Of a stretch of 64,000 nucleotides of DNA, positions 48,475 through 57,281 are shown one piece after another (position 1 is the stretch's first letter; every line of letters begins with the position of its first letter). The translations under genes and the position numbers were made by a program. Below the pieces are notes generated by a model that ran no database searches, was not told the origin of the DNA, and saw only the letters and a list, made by a program, of their open reading frames with translations. Source of the DNA: Actinomadura luteofluorescens (GTDB lineage: Bacteria > Actinomycetota > Actinomycetes > Streptosporangiales > Streptosporangiaceae); NCBI RefSeq assembly GCF_013409365.1, contig NZ_JACCBA010000001.1:9548001-9612000 (forward strand). The letters run 5' to 3'.

Positions 48475-48561
48475 GGAACCCGGCACCGATGAGTTCCCCT
48501 CCGCCCCGCCGTCTACCTCTTCGAAGGCTCCAGGCAGGCCGCTTCCCAAGGGAGGACGACG

Positions 48562-49086
48562 ATGAGCGACCGCGATCCCGTCGAGGCGCGCGACCTCGAC
48601 ATCTACGGCGCCGGAGAGCTGGCGTGGGACGGCGTGCGGGAGGCGCTGGAGGCGGCGCTGCCGAAGGCCGAGACGCCGGTGTTCCTCGGCACGGTCCGCC
48701 CGGACGGGCGCCCGCACTCGGCGGGCGTCGGCGCGCTGTGGCACGACGGGGACCTGTACGTCGTCAGCGGGCCCGGCACGCGCAAGTCCCGGAACCTGAT
48801 GGCGAACCCGGCGTGCACGGTCTCGGTCCGCACCCCTGTCGGGGACGTGGTGCTGGAGGGCGAGGCGGAGCGCGTCACCGACCCGGCCGTCCTGGAGGCG
48901 GTCGCGGCCGGCTACCGGGACGGCGGATGGCCGGCGCGGGTGGAGGGCGAGGCGTTCACCGCGCCCTACAGCGCGCAGAGCGCGGGCCGGCCGCCGTGGC
49001 ACCTCTACCGGATCGCCTTCCACACGGTGTTCACGGTGGGGACGGTGGAGCCGTTCGGCGCGATGCGGTGGACGTTCGCGCGCTGA
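48562..49086 (+). CDS. Pyridoxamine 5'-phosphate oxidase-like protein
   Basis: 174 residues of the split-barrel flavin/F420 fold: VFLGTVRPDGRPHSAGVGALWHDGDLYVVSG, then TRKSRNLMANPACTVSV and AERVTDP. It probably binds FMN or F420; the reaction is unknown. GGGAGGAC precedes ATG 48562. It is divergent from the other PPOX gene (101 bp gap), making a side-by-side pair of related but distinct proteins. Confidence 0.87.
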   Translation: MSDRDPVEARDLDIYGAGELAWDGVREALEAALPKAETPVFLGTVRPDGRPHSAGVGALWHDGDLYVVSGPGTRKSRNLMANPACTVSVRTPVGDVVLEGEAERVTDPAVLEAVAAGYRDGGWPARVEGEAFTAPYSAQSAGRPPWHLYRIAFHTVFTVGTVEPFGAMRWTFAR

Positions 49087-49131
49087 CCCCGCTGACCACG
49101 GCGCCGACCGGCGGGCATGCCGGCTCGGCGG

Positions 49132-50445
49132 TCAGCCGCTCAGCAGGGCGAACAGGCCGGCGCAGGTGAGCGCGACCATGACGGCCGCGACGGGCAGCTG
49201 CGCCCGCGCGGCCGGGCCGGGGCCGCGCAGGGCGAGGTCGTGCGCGGCGATGGTGCCACAGATGTGGCCGAGGACGATGGCGTTGACCTGGACCTGCGCG
49301 ATGAGGGTGGGTCCGGCGAGGTCGTAGTCGACGCGGTTGCCGGTGGAGCCGAGCAGGTTCAGGCCCGTCCCGAAGGGGTCGCCGGCGAGGATGAACGTGG
49401 TCTGGCCCTCCAGGACGAAGAACGAGAAGTAGTGGGCGAGGGTGTAGCCGAGGGCGATCGGCAGCAGGGTGGCGGCGAACCGCGCGGGCCAGGACCGGGT
49501 GTGCGGGAGGGCGGGGTCGTGGCGGGTCAGCCGTTCGCTGAGCGTCAGCGCCGCGACGTACAGCAGCGCGACGGCGCCGACGGCGGCGGCGAGCCCCAGG
49601 GTGCCGGCGGGAACGCTGGCGGGGTCGACGTTGTCGCGCCAGTAGGTGGTGCGGGTGATGCCGTCGAATCCGGTCGAGCCGATCAGCACGCAGGCGGTCG
49701 CGGTGAGGCCGGGTTCGGGGTCGCCCTTCATCAGTCCGGTGAGCGGGGTGCGCAGGACGAGGGCGCCGTCGCCGCGCCGCCCGATCGGGCACAGGCGGGC
49801 CAGCAGGCTGGAGTAGGCCTCGAACCCGTCGCCGCGGGTGAACCAGTCGCGGCCGAACCACCAGGCGGGGGTCAGGTTCCCGGCGGCGTAGGCGAGGATG
49901 AGGGCGCCGACCAGGCGCGGGTCGGAGCGGTGCGGGGCGACCAGTTCCAGCCAGACGAATCCGGTGAGCCAGGCGGCCGCGGGCCAGTAGCCGAGCCGGG
50001 CGGGCAGGGGGCGCCGCCCCGACGGCGGGGTGCGGGTGGCGCGGCACAGCGCGGCGTGCAGGGTCCGCAGCGGGTTGACGCGCCGCCACACGGGTCCGAG
50101 CAGGACGCTGGCGGGGACCAGGCCGACCCAGAACGTGACGAACAGCGCCCACGGTGCGAGGTTGCGGGCGTCGGAGGGGGGTCCGGCGAACGCGACGGCG
50201 ACGACCAGGGCGGCCGCGGCCAGGGCGAGAGCGCGTCCGGCCGCGGTGAGGGCGGTCGAGTCCAGCGCGCGGGCGAGGGCGGGCGGCAGCGGGCGTCCGG
50301 CGCCGGGGTGGAGGCGGGGCCGCTTCCACGCGGCGGTGAGGGCGAGGAAGGAGGCCGCGACGGCCAGGCCGCCGCCGGCGATGGCGGCGACGGCGTCCAG
50401 CGGCAGGTCGGTGCGGCCGCCGAGCCCGTGGGCGAGCACGTGCAC
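49132..50445 (-). CDS. Polytopic membrane protein of unknown function
   Basis: 437 residues with about ten hydrophobic segments and few charged loops. Conserved-looking elements include WALFVTFWVGLVPASVLLGPVWRRVNPLRTLH, GRDWFTRGDGFEAYSSLLARLCPIGR, and a His-bearing late helix pair GYTLAHYFSFFVLEGQ and NAIVLGHICG. Not recognised as a transporter. It starts 3 bp after the stop of the cupredoxin-like lipoprotein gene, so the two are cotranscribed. The His-rich helices hint at metal or haem binding (inference). Confidence 0.75.
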   Translation of the reverse strand: MHVLAHGLGGRTDLPLDAVAAIAGGGLAVAASFLALTAAWKRPRLHPGAGRPLPPALARALDSTALTAAGRALALAAAALVVAVAFAGPPSDARNLAPWALFVTFWVGLVPASVLLGPVWRRVNPLRTLHAALCRATRTPPSGRRPLPARLGYWPAAAWLTGFVWLELVAPHRSDPRLVGALILAYAAGNLTPAWWFGRDWFTRGDGFEAYSSLLARLCPIGRRGDGALVLRTPLTGLMKGDPEPGLTATACVLIGSTGFDGITRTTYWRDNVDPASVPAGTLGLAAAVGAVALLYVAALTLSERLTRHDPALPHTRSWPARFAATLLPIALGYTLAHYFSFFVLEGQTTFILAGDPFGTGLNLLGSTGNRVDYDLAGPTLIAQVQVNAIVLGHICGTIAAHDLALRGPGPAARAQLPVAAVMVALTCAGLFALLSG

Positions 50446-50448
50446 GGG

Positions 50449-50874
50449 TCACCCGACCTGGAGTTCGAGGACGCGGGCGCCGGAGTGGTGCAGTTCGGCC
50501 TCGAAGACGCCCGGGGTGCCGGCGGTGAACCGCAGGGTGGCCGCCCGTCCGGGGCGCAGTTCGAGCTCGCGGTCGTAGCCGTGCAGGTGGAACTCGTCGG
50601 CGGTGTCGCCGGTGACGGTGATCTCGACGGTGGCGCCGCGCGGGACCTTCACGCGGCGCCGCGCGGTGTGGGCCTTCCCGCCGGTCACGGTCACGGTGAT
50701 CCGGACGGCGGACGGCCCGGACGCGGCCGGGGCGCTTCCCGGCGCGGCGGGTGAGCCGGACCGCGCGGCCGGCGGGGTCCGGGGCGCGGGCTCGCCGCAG
50801 GCGGCCGCGGCCGCCAACGCCGCCGCGGCCGCGATCAGCGCCGTGGTCGCTCTGGTTCGTGTCCGCCGCCGCAT
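50449..50874 (-). CDS. Secreted lipoprotein with cupredoxin-like domain
   Basis: 141 residues. N-terminal signal with Arg residues, hydrophobic core and a lipobox-like AAAACG at the cleavage site, so a membrane lipoprotein. After an Ala/Pro-rich linker, residues about 57-141 form a beta-sandwich of cupredoxin type: VTVTGGKAHTARRRVKVPRG, DEFHLHGYDRELEL (HLHGYD is the key motif), and GVFEAELHHSGARVLELQVG. His residues at these places could bind copper, though the usual Cys ligand is absent. GGAAGGGG precedes ATG 50874. Divergent from the 622-residue membrane protein across an operator. Confidence 0.83.
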   Translation of the reverse strand: MRRRTRTRATTALIAAAAALAAAAACGEPAPRTPPAARSGSPAAPGSAPAASGPSAVRITVTVTGGKAHTARRRVKVPRGATVEITVTGDTADEFHLHGYDRELELRPGRAATLRFTAGTPGVFEAELHHSGARVLELQVG

Positions 50875-50908
50875 GTGTCCCCTTCCGTTCCGGTGTCGCA
50901 CACCACAA

Positions 50909-50926
50909 ATTGTGACACTAGACAAT
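50909..50926. promoter_or_regulatory. Inverted repeat in the divergent promoter of the membrane/cupredoxin locus
   Basis: ATTGT (50909-50913) and ACAAT (50922-50926) with an 8-nt spacer, inside an AT-rich patch of about 60 bp with further TGACAC elements. It is the only such patch in this locus and lies between the divergent genes, so it probably binds a dimeric repressor. No regulator gene is adjacent, so the factor is encoded elsewhere. Confidence 0.55.
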
Positions 50927-51012
50927 GACACATTGGGAAGTGGCATACTCCGGCCAGGGGTTCGTCCTGTTCGGTTGAGGGACGTCCCGGTTCGCGCGTC
51001 GAGGGAGCAGCG

Positions 51013-52881
51013 GTGTTGGAGCACGTGACGGGCATGAGCGCGACGATCGGCGGCGCGGGCGCGCGGCTCGCCGCGGCACCGGCCAAGCCGGCGGGCGGCG
51101 CCGCCCTCGACCAGATCCTCATCGCCTCCGGCGCCGCGGCCGCGCTGACGGCGGCGCTGCTGGTGCTCGGCTGGGGGCATCGCAGCGGCCGCATCACCGT
51201 CCTGGCGAGGGCGGCCGACCTCGCGACGCGCGGCCCGGGCCGCGGCACCCCGGGGTGGGCGGCGCTGCCGATCCCGGTCGCGATGGTGTCGCTGATGGTC
51301 GCGCTCCTCGGAATGTACTGGGACATCTCCCTGCACATCTCGCACGGCCGGGACGAGGGGCCGCTGGCCAACATCGCCCACTACCCCATCCTGGTCGGAC
51401 TGTTCGGCATCTTCACCGCCGGTGTCCTGGCCGTCGTGCTGCCCAGGGGCGAGCGCCCCGGGGCCGCGTCGCTGCGGATCACGCGGGACTGGCACGCCCC
51501 CGCGGGCGGCGTGCTGCTGGCCGGCGCCGGCTTCTACGCGCTGCTGGGGTTCCCCCTCGACGACGTGTGGCACCGCATCTTCGGCCAGGACGTCACTCTG
51601 TGGGGGCCCACGCACCTGATGCTGATCGGCGGGGCGGGCCTGTCGCTGGTGGCGATGATGGTGCTGGAGCGGGAGGGCCGCCGGGCCTGCGGCGACACCG
51701 GCCGGCCGCCGGGATGGCTGCGGTACGCGCGGCGCTGCATGCACGCGGGCGGGCTGCTGATCGGGCTGTCGGTGTTCCAGGCCGAGTACGACTTCGGGGT
51801 GCCGCAGTTCCGGCTCGTCCACCAGCCGCTGCTGATCGCGCTGGCGGCGGGCTGCGCGCTGGTCGCCGCGCGGCTGTGGGCCGGGCGCGGCGGCGCCGTG
51901 TTCGCCGTGCTGTTCTACATGGTGGTGCGCGGCGGGGTGTCGGTCCTGGTCGGCGGGGTGATCGGGGAGCTGTGGGCGGCGGTGCCGCTGTACTTCGCCG
52001 AGGCGCTGTGCGTGGAGATCGCGGCGCTGGTGCTGGCGCGGCGGCCGCTGGCGCTGGGCGCGGTGTCGGGCGTGCTGATCGGCACCGCCGGGTTCGGCGC
52101 CGAGTACGCCTACGGGCAGGTGGCGTTCCGGCTGCCGTGGACGCCGGACATCGTGGCCGAGGGCATGGCGATGGCCGTGGCCGGCGGTGTCGCGGGCGGC
52201 GTGTGCGGGGCGCTGCTGGCCGAGGGGCTGCACGGCAGGTCGTCGCGGCCGGCGGTGGCGCGCGGGCTGTTCGCGGCGGCGATCCTCGCGGTGGCGGCGG
52301 CGGTCGCCAACGGCCTGGTCGTCTCGGTCCCGCAGGGCCGCACGGCCACCGTCACCCTCACCGGCGTCCGCGGCGACGCCGCGCACCGCACCGCCGAGGC
52401 CCGCGTCGAGTTCTCCCCCGCCGACGCCGTCGACGGCCCGGCCTGGGTGACGGTCACGGGCTGGCAGGGGCAGGGCCTGCACGTCGACCGCCTGGTGAAG
52501 GTGCGCGAGGGCGTCTACCGCACGAGCGGGCCGATGCCGCTGCACGGCGAGTGGAAGACGCTGGTGCGCGTCCACGACGGGCGGACGCTGGCGGGCGTCC
52601 CCGTCTACCTGCCCGACGACCCGGCGATCGGCGCGAAGGAGCTGCCCGCTCCGCCGCGCTTCACCCGGGACCTGCAGGGCGAGCGGACCATCCTGCAGCG
52701 GGAGCTGAAGACCGACGTGCCGGGCTGGCTGTGGGCGGCGTGCTCGGCGGTGGTGCTGCTGTGCACCCTGGCGCTGGTGCTGTCGCTGGGCTGGGGCGTG
52801 GCGCGGATCGCGCGGCGGCTGCCGGACCGTCCCGGGCCCGCCGCCGGACGGGACGGGGAGCGCGCGGGGGCGGGCGCGTGA
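51013..52881 (+). CDS. Large membrane protein with conserved His/Asp helices and a C-terminal beta domain
   Basis: 622 residues. About twelve membrane helices to about 450, with family-like conserved blocks GMYWDISLHISHGRDEGPLANIAHY (shown up to 20 residues at a time: WDISLHISHGRDEGPLAN), FPLDDVWHRIFGQDVTLWG and GPTHLMLIGG. After them is a predicted outside domain of about 120 residues (VTVTGWQGQGLHVDRLVKV, PMPLHGEWKTLVRVHDG), FixH/Ig-like, then a final helix. The repeated Asp/His pairs in helices suggest a metal or haem site. I know the family only as an uncharacterised actinobacterial protein. GAGGGAG precedes GTG 51013; it is coupled to the next small gene. Confidence 0.78.
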   Translation: MLEHVTGMSATIGGAGARLAAAPAKPAGGAALDQILIASGAAAALTAALLVLGWGHRSGRITVLARAADLATRGPGRGTPGWAALPIPVAMVSLMVALLGMYWDISLHISHGRDEGPLANIAHYPILVGLFGIFTAGVLAVVLPRGERPGAASLRITRDWHAPAGGVLLAGAGFYALLGFPLDDVWHRIFGQDVTLWGPTHLMLIGGAGLSLVAMMVLEREGRRACGDTGRPPGWLRYARRCMHAGGLLIGLSVFQAEYDFGVPQFRLVHQPLLIALAAGCALVAARLWAGRGGAVFAVLFYMVVRGGVSVLVGGVIGELWAAVPLYFAEALCVEIAALVLARRPLALGAVSGVLIGTAGFGAEYAYGQVAFRLPWTPDIVAEGMAMAVAGGVAGGVCGALLAEGLHGRSSRPAVARGLFAAAILAVAAAVANGLVVSVPQGRTATVTLTGVRGDAAHRTAEARVEFSPADAVDGPAWVTVTGWQGQGLHVDRLVKVREGVYRTSGPMPLHGEWKTLVRVHDGRTLAGVPVYLPDDPAIGAKELPAPPRFTRDLQGERTILQRELKTDVPGWLWAACSAVVLLCTLALVLSLGWGVARIARRLPDRPGPAAGRDGERAGAGA

Positions 52882-53027
52882 CGGCGCCGGACGGGGTGCT
52901 GGCGTCCCATCCGATCATCACGGCGGTGCCGTTCTTCGTGCCGACCTTCGTGGTCGTCGCGGTGATCGTGTTCGTGGTGTGGCGGGACCGCCGCCGCGGC
53001 GACGACGACCCGCCGGACGCCCCGTAG
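52878..53027 (+). CDS. Single-span membrane micro-protein
   Basis: 49 residues: short outside part (VTAPDGVLASHPIITAVP), one hydrophobic helix (FFVPTFVVVAVIVFVVW) and a basic/acidic tail (RDRRRGDDDPPDAP), probably cytosolic. GTG 52878 overlaps the stop of the large membrane protein (GTGA). It looks like a small accessory subunit. Its stop codon TAG is also the start of the -10 box of the next gene. Confidence 0.75.
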   Translation: MTAPDGVLASHPIITAVPFFVPTFVVVAVIVFVVWRDRRRGDDDPPDAP

Positions 53028-53030
53028 ACT
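53025..53030 (+). promoter_or_regulatory. Leaderless -10 box (TAGACT) overlapping a stop codon
   Basis: TAGACT, 8 nt before ATG 53039. The first three bases are the stop codon of the preceding micro-protein. Confidence 0.4.
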
Positions 53031-53038
53031 CTGCGGTC

Positions 53039-53830
53039 ATGAACGACCGGCCGTCTCCCGTCCCGTACCTGTCCGAGCTGTTCTCGCTGGAGGGCAGGGT
53101 CGCGGTGGTGACGGGCGGCAGCTCAGGGATCGGCCGGGCGATCGCCGGAGCGCTCGCGCGGGCCGGGGCCTCGGTGGTGGTCGTGGCGCGGCGGGAGGCC
53201 GAGCTGGCGGCGACCGTCCGTGAGCTGGAGGGGCACGGCTGCCGGGCGGCGGCGGTGAGCGCCGACCTGGGGTCGCGCGACGCGGTCGCCGAGGCCGCCG
53301 ATGCCGCGGCGGCGGCGTTCGGCGAGCCCGACATCCTGGTCAACGCGGCGGGGGTGAACCTGCGGCCGCCGATGGACGAGCTCGGCACCGACGTGTGGGA
53401 CGCCACGATGGCGGTGAACCTGGAGGCGCCGTTCCTGCTCGGGCAGCGGTTCGGGCCGGGGATGGCCGAGCGCGGCTTCGGGCGGCTCATCCACATCGCC
53501 TCGCAGCAGGCGTTCCGGGCGTCGGTGACCAGCGGCGCCTACGGGGTGTCCAAGGCGGGGCTGGTGGCGCTGGCCCGGTCGCAGGCCGAGGCGTGGTCGC
53601 CCCGCGGCGTCACCGCCAACGCCCTGGTCCCGGGTTTCGTGATGACGCCGCTGAACGCGCGCCTGTCGTCGGACCCGGCGAAGGTCCGGGCGCTCGCCGA
53701 GCGGACGATGACCGGCCGCAACGGCCTGGCGGACGACTTCGCCGGCGCGGCGGTGTTCCTGGCCTCGCCGTCGGCCGCCTACGTCACCGGCCAGTCGATC
53801 TTCGTCGACGGCGGCTTCTCCGCCCACTAG
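53039..53830 (+). CDS. Short-chain dehydrogenase/reductase
   Basis: 263 residues, classical SDR: TGGSSGIG cofactor motif near 24, NAAG near 98, catalytic Ser in HIASQQAF near 150 and YGVSK near 163. The Tyr-x3-Lys pair is intact, so it is an active NAD(P) oxidoreductase, similar to gluconate 5-dehydrogenase/3-ketoacyl reductase types. The substrate is unknown. It stands 26 bp from the convergent GH13 gene. Confidence 0.9.
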   Translation: MNDRPSPVPYLSELFSLEGRVAVVTGGSSGIGRAIAGALARAGASVVVVARREAELAATVRELEGHGCRAAAVSADLGSRDAVAEAADAAAAAFGEPDILVNAAGVNLRPPMDELGTDVWDATMAVNLEAPFLLGQRFGPGMAERGFGRLIHIASQQAFRASVTSGAYGVSKAGLVALARSQAEAWSPRGVTANALVPGFVMTPLNARLSSDPAKVRALAERTMTGRNGLADDFAGAAVFLASPSAAYVTGQSIFVDGGFSAH

Positions 53831-53856
53831 AGCACCCCCCGGAACGGGCCGGGCGG

Positions 53857-55545
53857 CTACTGCGACCCTGGCCGTGGCTTCAGGTGTTCTGGGTCTTGCA
53901 TGAGGACGCTGACCCCGAAGGGCGGCACCGTCATGCGCAGCGGGCCGTCCCCTGGTCCGCCGACCGGCGCGGGGAGGCCGGGATCGAGGATGTCCACCAG
54001 CGGACCCCCTGGTTCCACGTCCGTCGAAAGGTCCAGCGCTGAGAGGTCCAGGCGGCGGGCCCGGTCGGCGGTGTTGAGGACGACCAGCGCCGACCCCTCG
54101 CGGTGGCGGCGCACGAAGGCGTAGATCCCGGGCCCGCCGGGATCGGAGAAGACCACCTCCTGCTCCCCGAAGCGCAGCGCGGCATGCCGCCGGCGGATCT
54201 CGATCAGCCGCCGCGTCCAACCGAACGCCGGCGACGACCGGTCGAACCCGTCGCCGGCGGAACTCGCCGAGACGAATTTCCCCGCCGCGAACATGTCCTC
54301 CCGATTTCCCGGATCGGCGGGATCTGCGAGATTCTCCGGATCGAGCCTTCCGGACGCCTGCCGAAATCCCCTCTCGGTACCGTAGTAGAGCATGGGAATG
54401 CCGAGCGAGAAGAGAACGAAGGCCAGGCCGACGCGGAGTCGTTCCAGTGGTTCGCCGTCCCTGAGGAACCGGTAGAGGTCGTGGTTGTCGATGAACCTGA
54501 CGGTGGATCCGTGGTCGCCGCCGAACGCCTTCGCCGCGATCTCGAAGCTGTGCTCCAGTAGGCGGGCGGGCCCGCACCCGTGAAGTGCCCGGTTCTGCCG
54601 CCGGTATTCGCCGTAGTTGTACATGGCGCTCACCCCGGACTCGAAGCAGGAGGCGATGAGCGTGTCATCACTGCTGGCGTGTTCTCCGATGACCGCGAAA
54701 TTCGATTTCCCCAGCGAACGCGCATAGTTCTTGACGGCCGAGCTGAGATCTTGGATGAAAGTGCGGTCCATGTGCCGGATCGCGTCCAGGCGCACACCGT
54801 CGATGTCGGTTTCTTTGATCCACCAGCAGGCGATGTACTGGAGCAGTTCCCGGGTCCGGGGATTTTCCGTGGCGAGCCTGCGGTAGTCCGGCGGGAAGTC
54901 GCCTTGCGTCTCCTGGTCGGTGTCCTCCCAGTCGTCGATGACGCCGCGCCGGGAGAAATGCTGAGGTGAGGCGAGTTCGATCGGCAGGACCGCGATGCCG
55001 TTCGCCGCGACGTCGGCCGCCTCCCGGGTGCCCTTCCATGCGTTGCTGCCGTCCGCGTAGTCGAAGACGGGTCCGGCGTGGTTGAGGACGAGGTCGAGGA
55101 CGACCCGGAGGCCGAGGCGGTGGGCGGTGTCGACGAGGCGGCGGAGCTCGGCGAGCTCGCCCAGCCTCGGGTCCACGGCCATGAAGTGCACGGGGGCGTA
55201 GCCGTGGTAGGCGCCGGATCCGTTGAGCGCCACCGGCGACAGCTGGACGGTGGTGGCGCCGAGATCGTGAACGTAGCCGAGCCGGGACGTCAGTCCGCGC
55301 AGGTCTCCGCCGTGGCGCGAGGTCCCGTCCGCGCGGTCTCCTTCGGCCGCGATCGGTTCGGTGGCCTGAAAGCGGTCCGTGACGATCGAATAGAAGATCT
55401 CCGCTCGCCAGTCCTCCGGTGAGGGGTGATAACGGCGCCCCGCCGGTTTCTCAAGTGAGGTGGCGGCGATGGACTCTGGTGCGCCGGCCTCGGGGGCGGG
55501 CACGGACGGACCGGCGTTCCGGGAGGGGTCCGGAGACTCGATCAT
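53857..55545 (-). CDS. GH13 alpha-amylase-family enzyme
   Basis: 562 residues, GH13 (beta/alpha)8 barrel. Region I LRVVLDLVLNHAG, region II GVRLDAIRH with nucleophile Asp254, region III VIGEHASSD with acid/base Glu288, and region IV FIDNHD with Asp356. No signal peptide, so it is probably cytosolic and acts on glucans, trehalose-type sugars or glycosides inside the cell. Base use in the central part (54.2-55.0 kb) is clearly less GC-extreme than in neighbours, a sign of transfer. Start is ATG 55545; ATG 55563 is possible. Divergent from a carbamoyltransferase gene. Confidence 0.87.
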   Translation of the reverse strand: MIESPDPSRNAGPSVPAPEAGAPESIAATSLEKPAGRRYHPSPEDWRAEIFYSIVTDRFQATEPIAAEGDRADGTSRHGGDLRGLTSRLGYVHDLGATTVQLSPVALNGSGAYHGYAPVHFMAVDPRLGELAELRRLVDTAHRLGLRVVLDLVLNHAGPVFDYADGSNAWKGTREAADVAANGIAVLPIELASPQHFSRRGVIDDWEDTDQETQGDFPPDYRRLATENPRTRELLQYIACWWIKETDIDGVRLDAIRHMDRTFIQDLSSAVKNYARSLGKSNFAVIGEHASSDDTLIASCFESGVSAMYNYGEYRRQNRALHGCGPARLLEHSFEIAAKAFGGDHGSTVRFIDNHDLYRFLRDGEPLERLRVGLAFVLFSLGIPMLYYGTERGFRQASGRLDPENLADPADPGNREDMFAAGKFVSASSAGDGFDRSSPAFGWTRRLIEIRRRHAALRFGEQEVVFSDPGGPGIYAFVRRHREGSALVVLNTADRARRLDLSALDLSTDVEPGGPLVDILDPGLPAPVGGPGDGPLRMTVPPFGVSVLMQDPEHLKPRPGSQ

Positions 55546-55814
55546 GGTGATGACTATAGGCATGCGAGAGCTCGCCGGACCAGTCCCGCCCGCCCTACTT
55601 GTCACTGCCCGAAGATGAATGATTCACTGCAGGTGATCGCCGCCTTGACGGTCCGGCGGCCAGGCTTCGAACAGAAGGAGGGCCCGTGTCAGGCCGGGGC
55701 AGGGGCGCCGTGTCACATGCCGCCCGGAATCTCGTTCACCGCATCCGGTGGTTCTTGAAAAGAAGGCGGCTGCGGAATGACGATCCATTCATGTACAAGT
55801 GAGCGGGGAAACCC

Positions 55815-57281
55815 GTGATCACCTGGGGGATCTCCGCGCTCTCGCATGACGCGGCCCTGGCCGTCGTCCAAGACGACCGGCTGCTCTTCGCGGCGCATTC
55901 AGAGCGCTATTCCCGCGCGAAGAACGACGCGCTGCTCCATTCCGAACTGCTGAGCGAGGCCCGGGCCTTCGGCCCTCCGGACCAGGTGGTCTGGTACGAA
56001 CGGCCCCTGGTGAAGAAACTCCGGCATCTGAGAGCCGGGCAGTGGGAGCACGCCCTGGCGCGATCGGACCTGCCGAGCCGCTACCTGCGCTCGATCGGCC
56101 TGCGGCGCAACATCCCGGTCGCGTACGCGAGTCACCACGAGTCGCACGCCTGGGCCGGGATCGCCACGAGCGGATTCGACTCCGCGGCCGTCGTGGTCGC
56201 CGACGCGATCGGCGAGTTCGACTGCTTCAGCATCTTCGGCTACACCGCCCGCGACGGCCTCCGCCCGCGCTACCGGTGCCGCTACCCCCACAGCCTCGGC
56301 CTGCTCTACAGTGCGTTCACCCGGCGCTGCGGCTTCAAGCCGAACGAGGACGAGTACATCCTCATGGGGATGGCCGCGTTCGGAGAGCCCCGGCATGTCG
56401 ACGACATCCTGGACGCCTGGATCCGCCTCGACGGGCCGGGTTACGCCCTCAGGGCCAACGTGCACCGCGGCATCGGCGACTGGCTCCCCGACGCGCGGCC
56501 GGAGGACCTCGCCGCCAGCATCCAGGAGATCACCGAGCGGGTCATGCTCAGGGCGGCGGTCTGGGCCCGGGAGGAGACCGGCTCCCCGAACCTGATCCTC
56601 ATGGGAGGGGTGGCGCTGAACTGCGTCTCCAACGCCGTCGTCGCCCGGGACGCGGGCTTCTCCGAGGTGTGGATCTTTCCCAACCCCGGGGACGCGGGGT
56701 CCAGCGTCGGCGCGGTGGCCGCGCACCTGGAGCGGCCGCTGCACTGGCCGGGCCCCTACCTCGGGACCCGCATCGACCGCGAGCTCGACATCGCCGCCGT
56801 GGTCCGCAGCCTCACCACGGAGGGCATCGCCGCGGTCGCCAACGGCCCCGCCGAGTTCGGGCCGCGCGCCCTGGGCAACCGGTCGCTGCTGGCCGATCCG
56901 CGGCCGGCCGACATGAAGGACCGCGTCAACCGGGTCAAGGGGCGCGAGCGGTTCCGGCCCTTCGCCCCGATGATCCGGGAGGAGCTACTTCACCGGCACT
57001 TCGACGTGCCCGTGCGGCACACCCCGTACATGCAGTTCACCGCGCTGTGCCGGAACCCCGGGGAACACCCCGCGGTCGTGCACGTCGACGGCAGCAGCCG
57101 CGTCCAGAGCGTCTCCCGCGACCAGCACCCGGCCCTGCACGACCTGCTCACCGCGTGGGAGGACGCCTCGGGCTGTCCGATGCTGCTCAACACCAGCCTC
57201 AACTCTCGCGGAGAACCCCTGGTGAACTCCTGGCGGGACGCCGAGCGGTTCGGCGAGCGGGAAGGAGTCCGGGTCCATTGA
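55815..57281 (+). CDS. NodU/CmcH-type carbamoyltransferase
   Basis: 488 residues. N-terminal Kae1-like domain starting WGISALSHDAALAVVQDD, with HHESHAWAG (metal-binding His) and VVVADAIGEFD, PHSLGLLYSAFTRRCGFKPNEDEY, then the C-terminal NodU domain with EFGPRALGNRSLLADPR. Such enzymes make carbamoyl-AMP from carbamoyl phosphate and ATP and move the carbamoyl group to a hydroxyl, as in tobramycin, cephamycin and nod factor. The N-terminal wording and short C-terminus are closer to copies found in phage genomes than to antibiotic clusters. GTG start. Followed by an overlapping GCSYTRG gene. Confidence 0.86.
   Translation: MITWGISALSHDAALAVVQDDRLLFAAHSERYSRAKNDALLHSELLSEARAFGPPDQVVWYERPLVKKLRHLRAGQWEHALARSDLPSRYLRSIGLRRNIPVAYASHHESHAWAGIATSGFDSAAVVVADAIGEFDCFSIFGYTARDGLRPRYRCRYPHSLGLLYSAFTRRCGFKPNEDEYILMGMAAFGEPRHVDDILDAWIRLDGPGYALRANVHRGIGDWLPDARPEDLAASIQEITERVMLRAAVWAREETGSPNLILMGGVALNCVSNAVVARDAGFSEVWIFPNPGDAGSSVGAVAAHLERPLHWPGPYLGTRIDRELDIAAVVRSLTTEGIAAVANGPAEFGPRALGNRSLLADPRPADMKDRVNRVKGRERFRPFAPMIREELLHRHFDVPVRHTPYMQFTALCRNPGEHPAVVHVDGSSRVQSVSRDQHPALHDLLTAWEDASGCPMLLNTSLNSRGEPLVNSWRDAERFGEREGVRVH

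Noticed and set aside
55718..55759. 13-codon ORF upstream of the carbamoyltransferase as a leader peptide
   Set aside because: No ribosome site, no attenuator-like stem pair and no codon pattern of interest.
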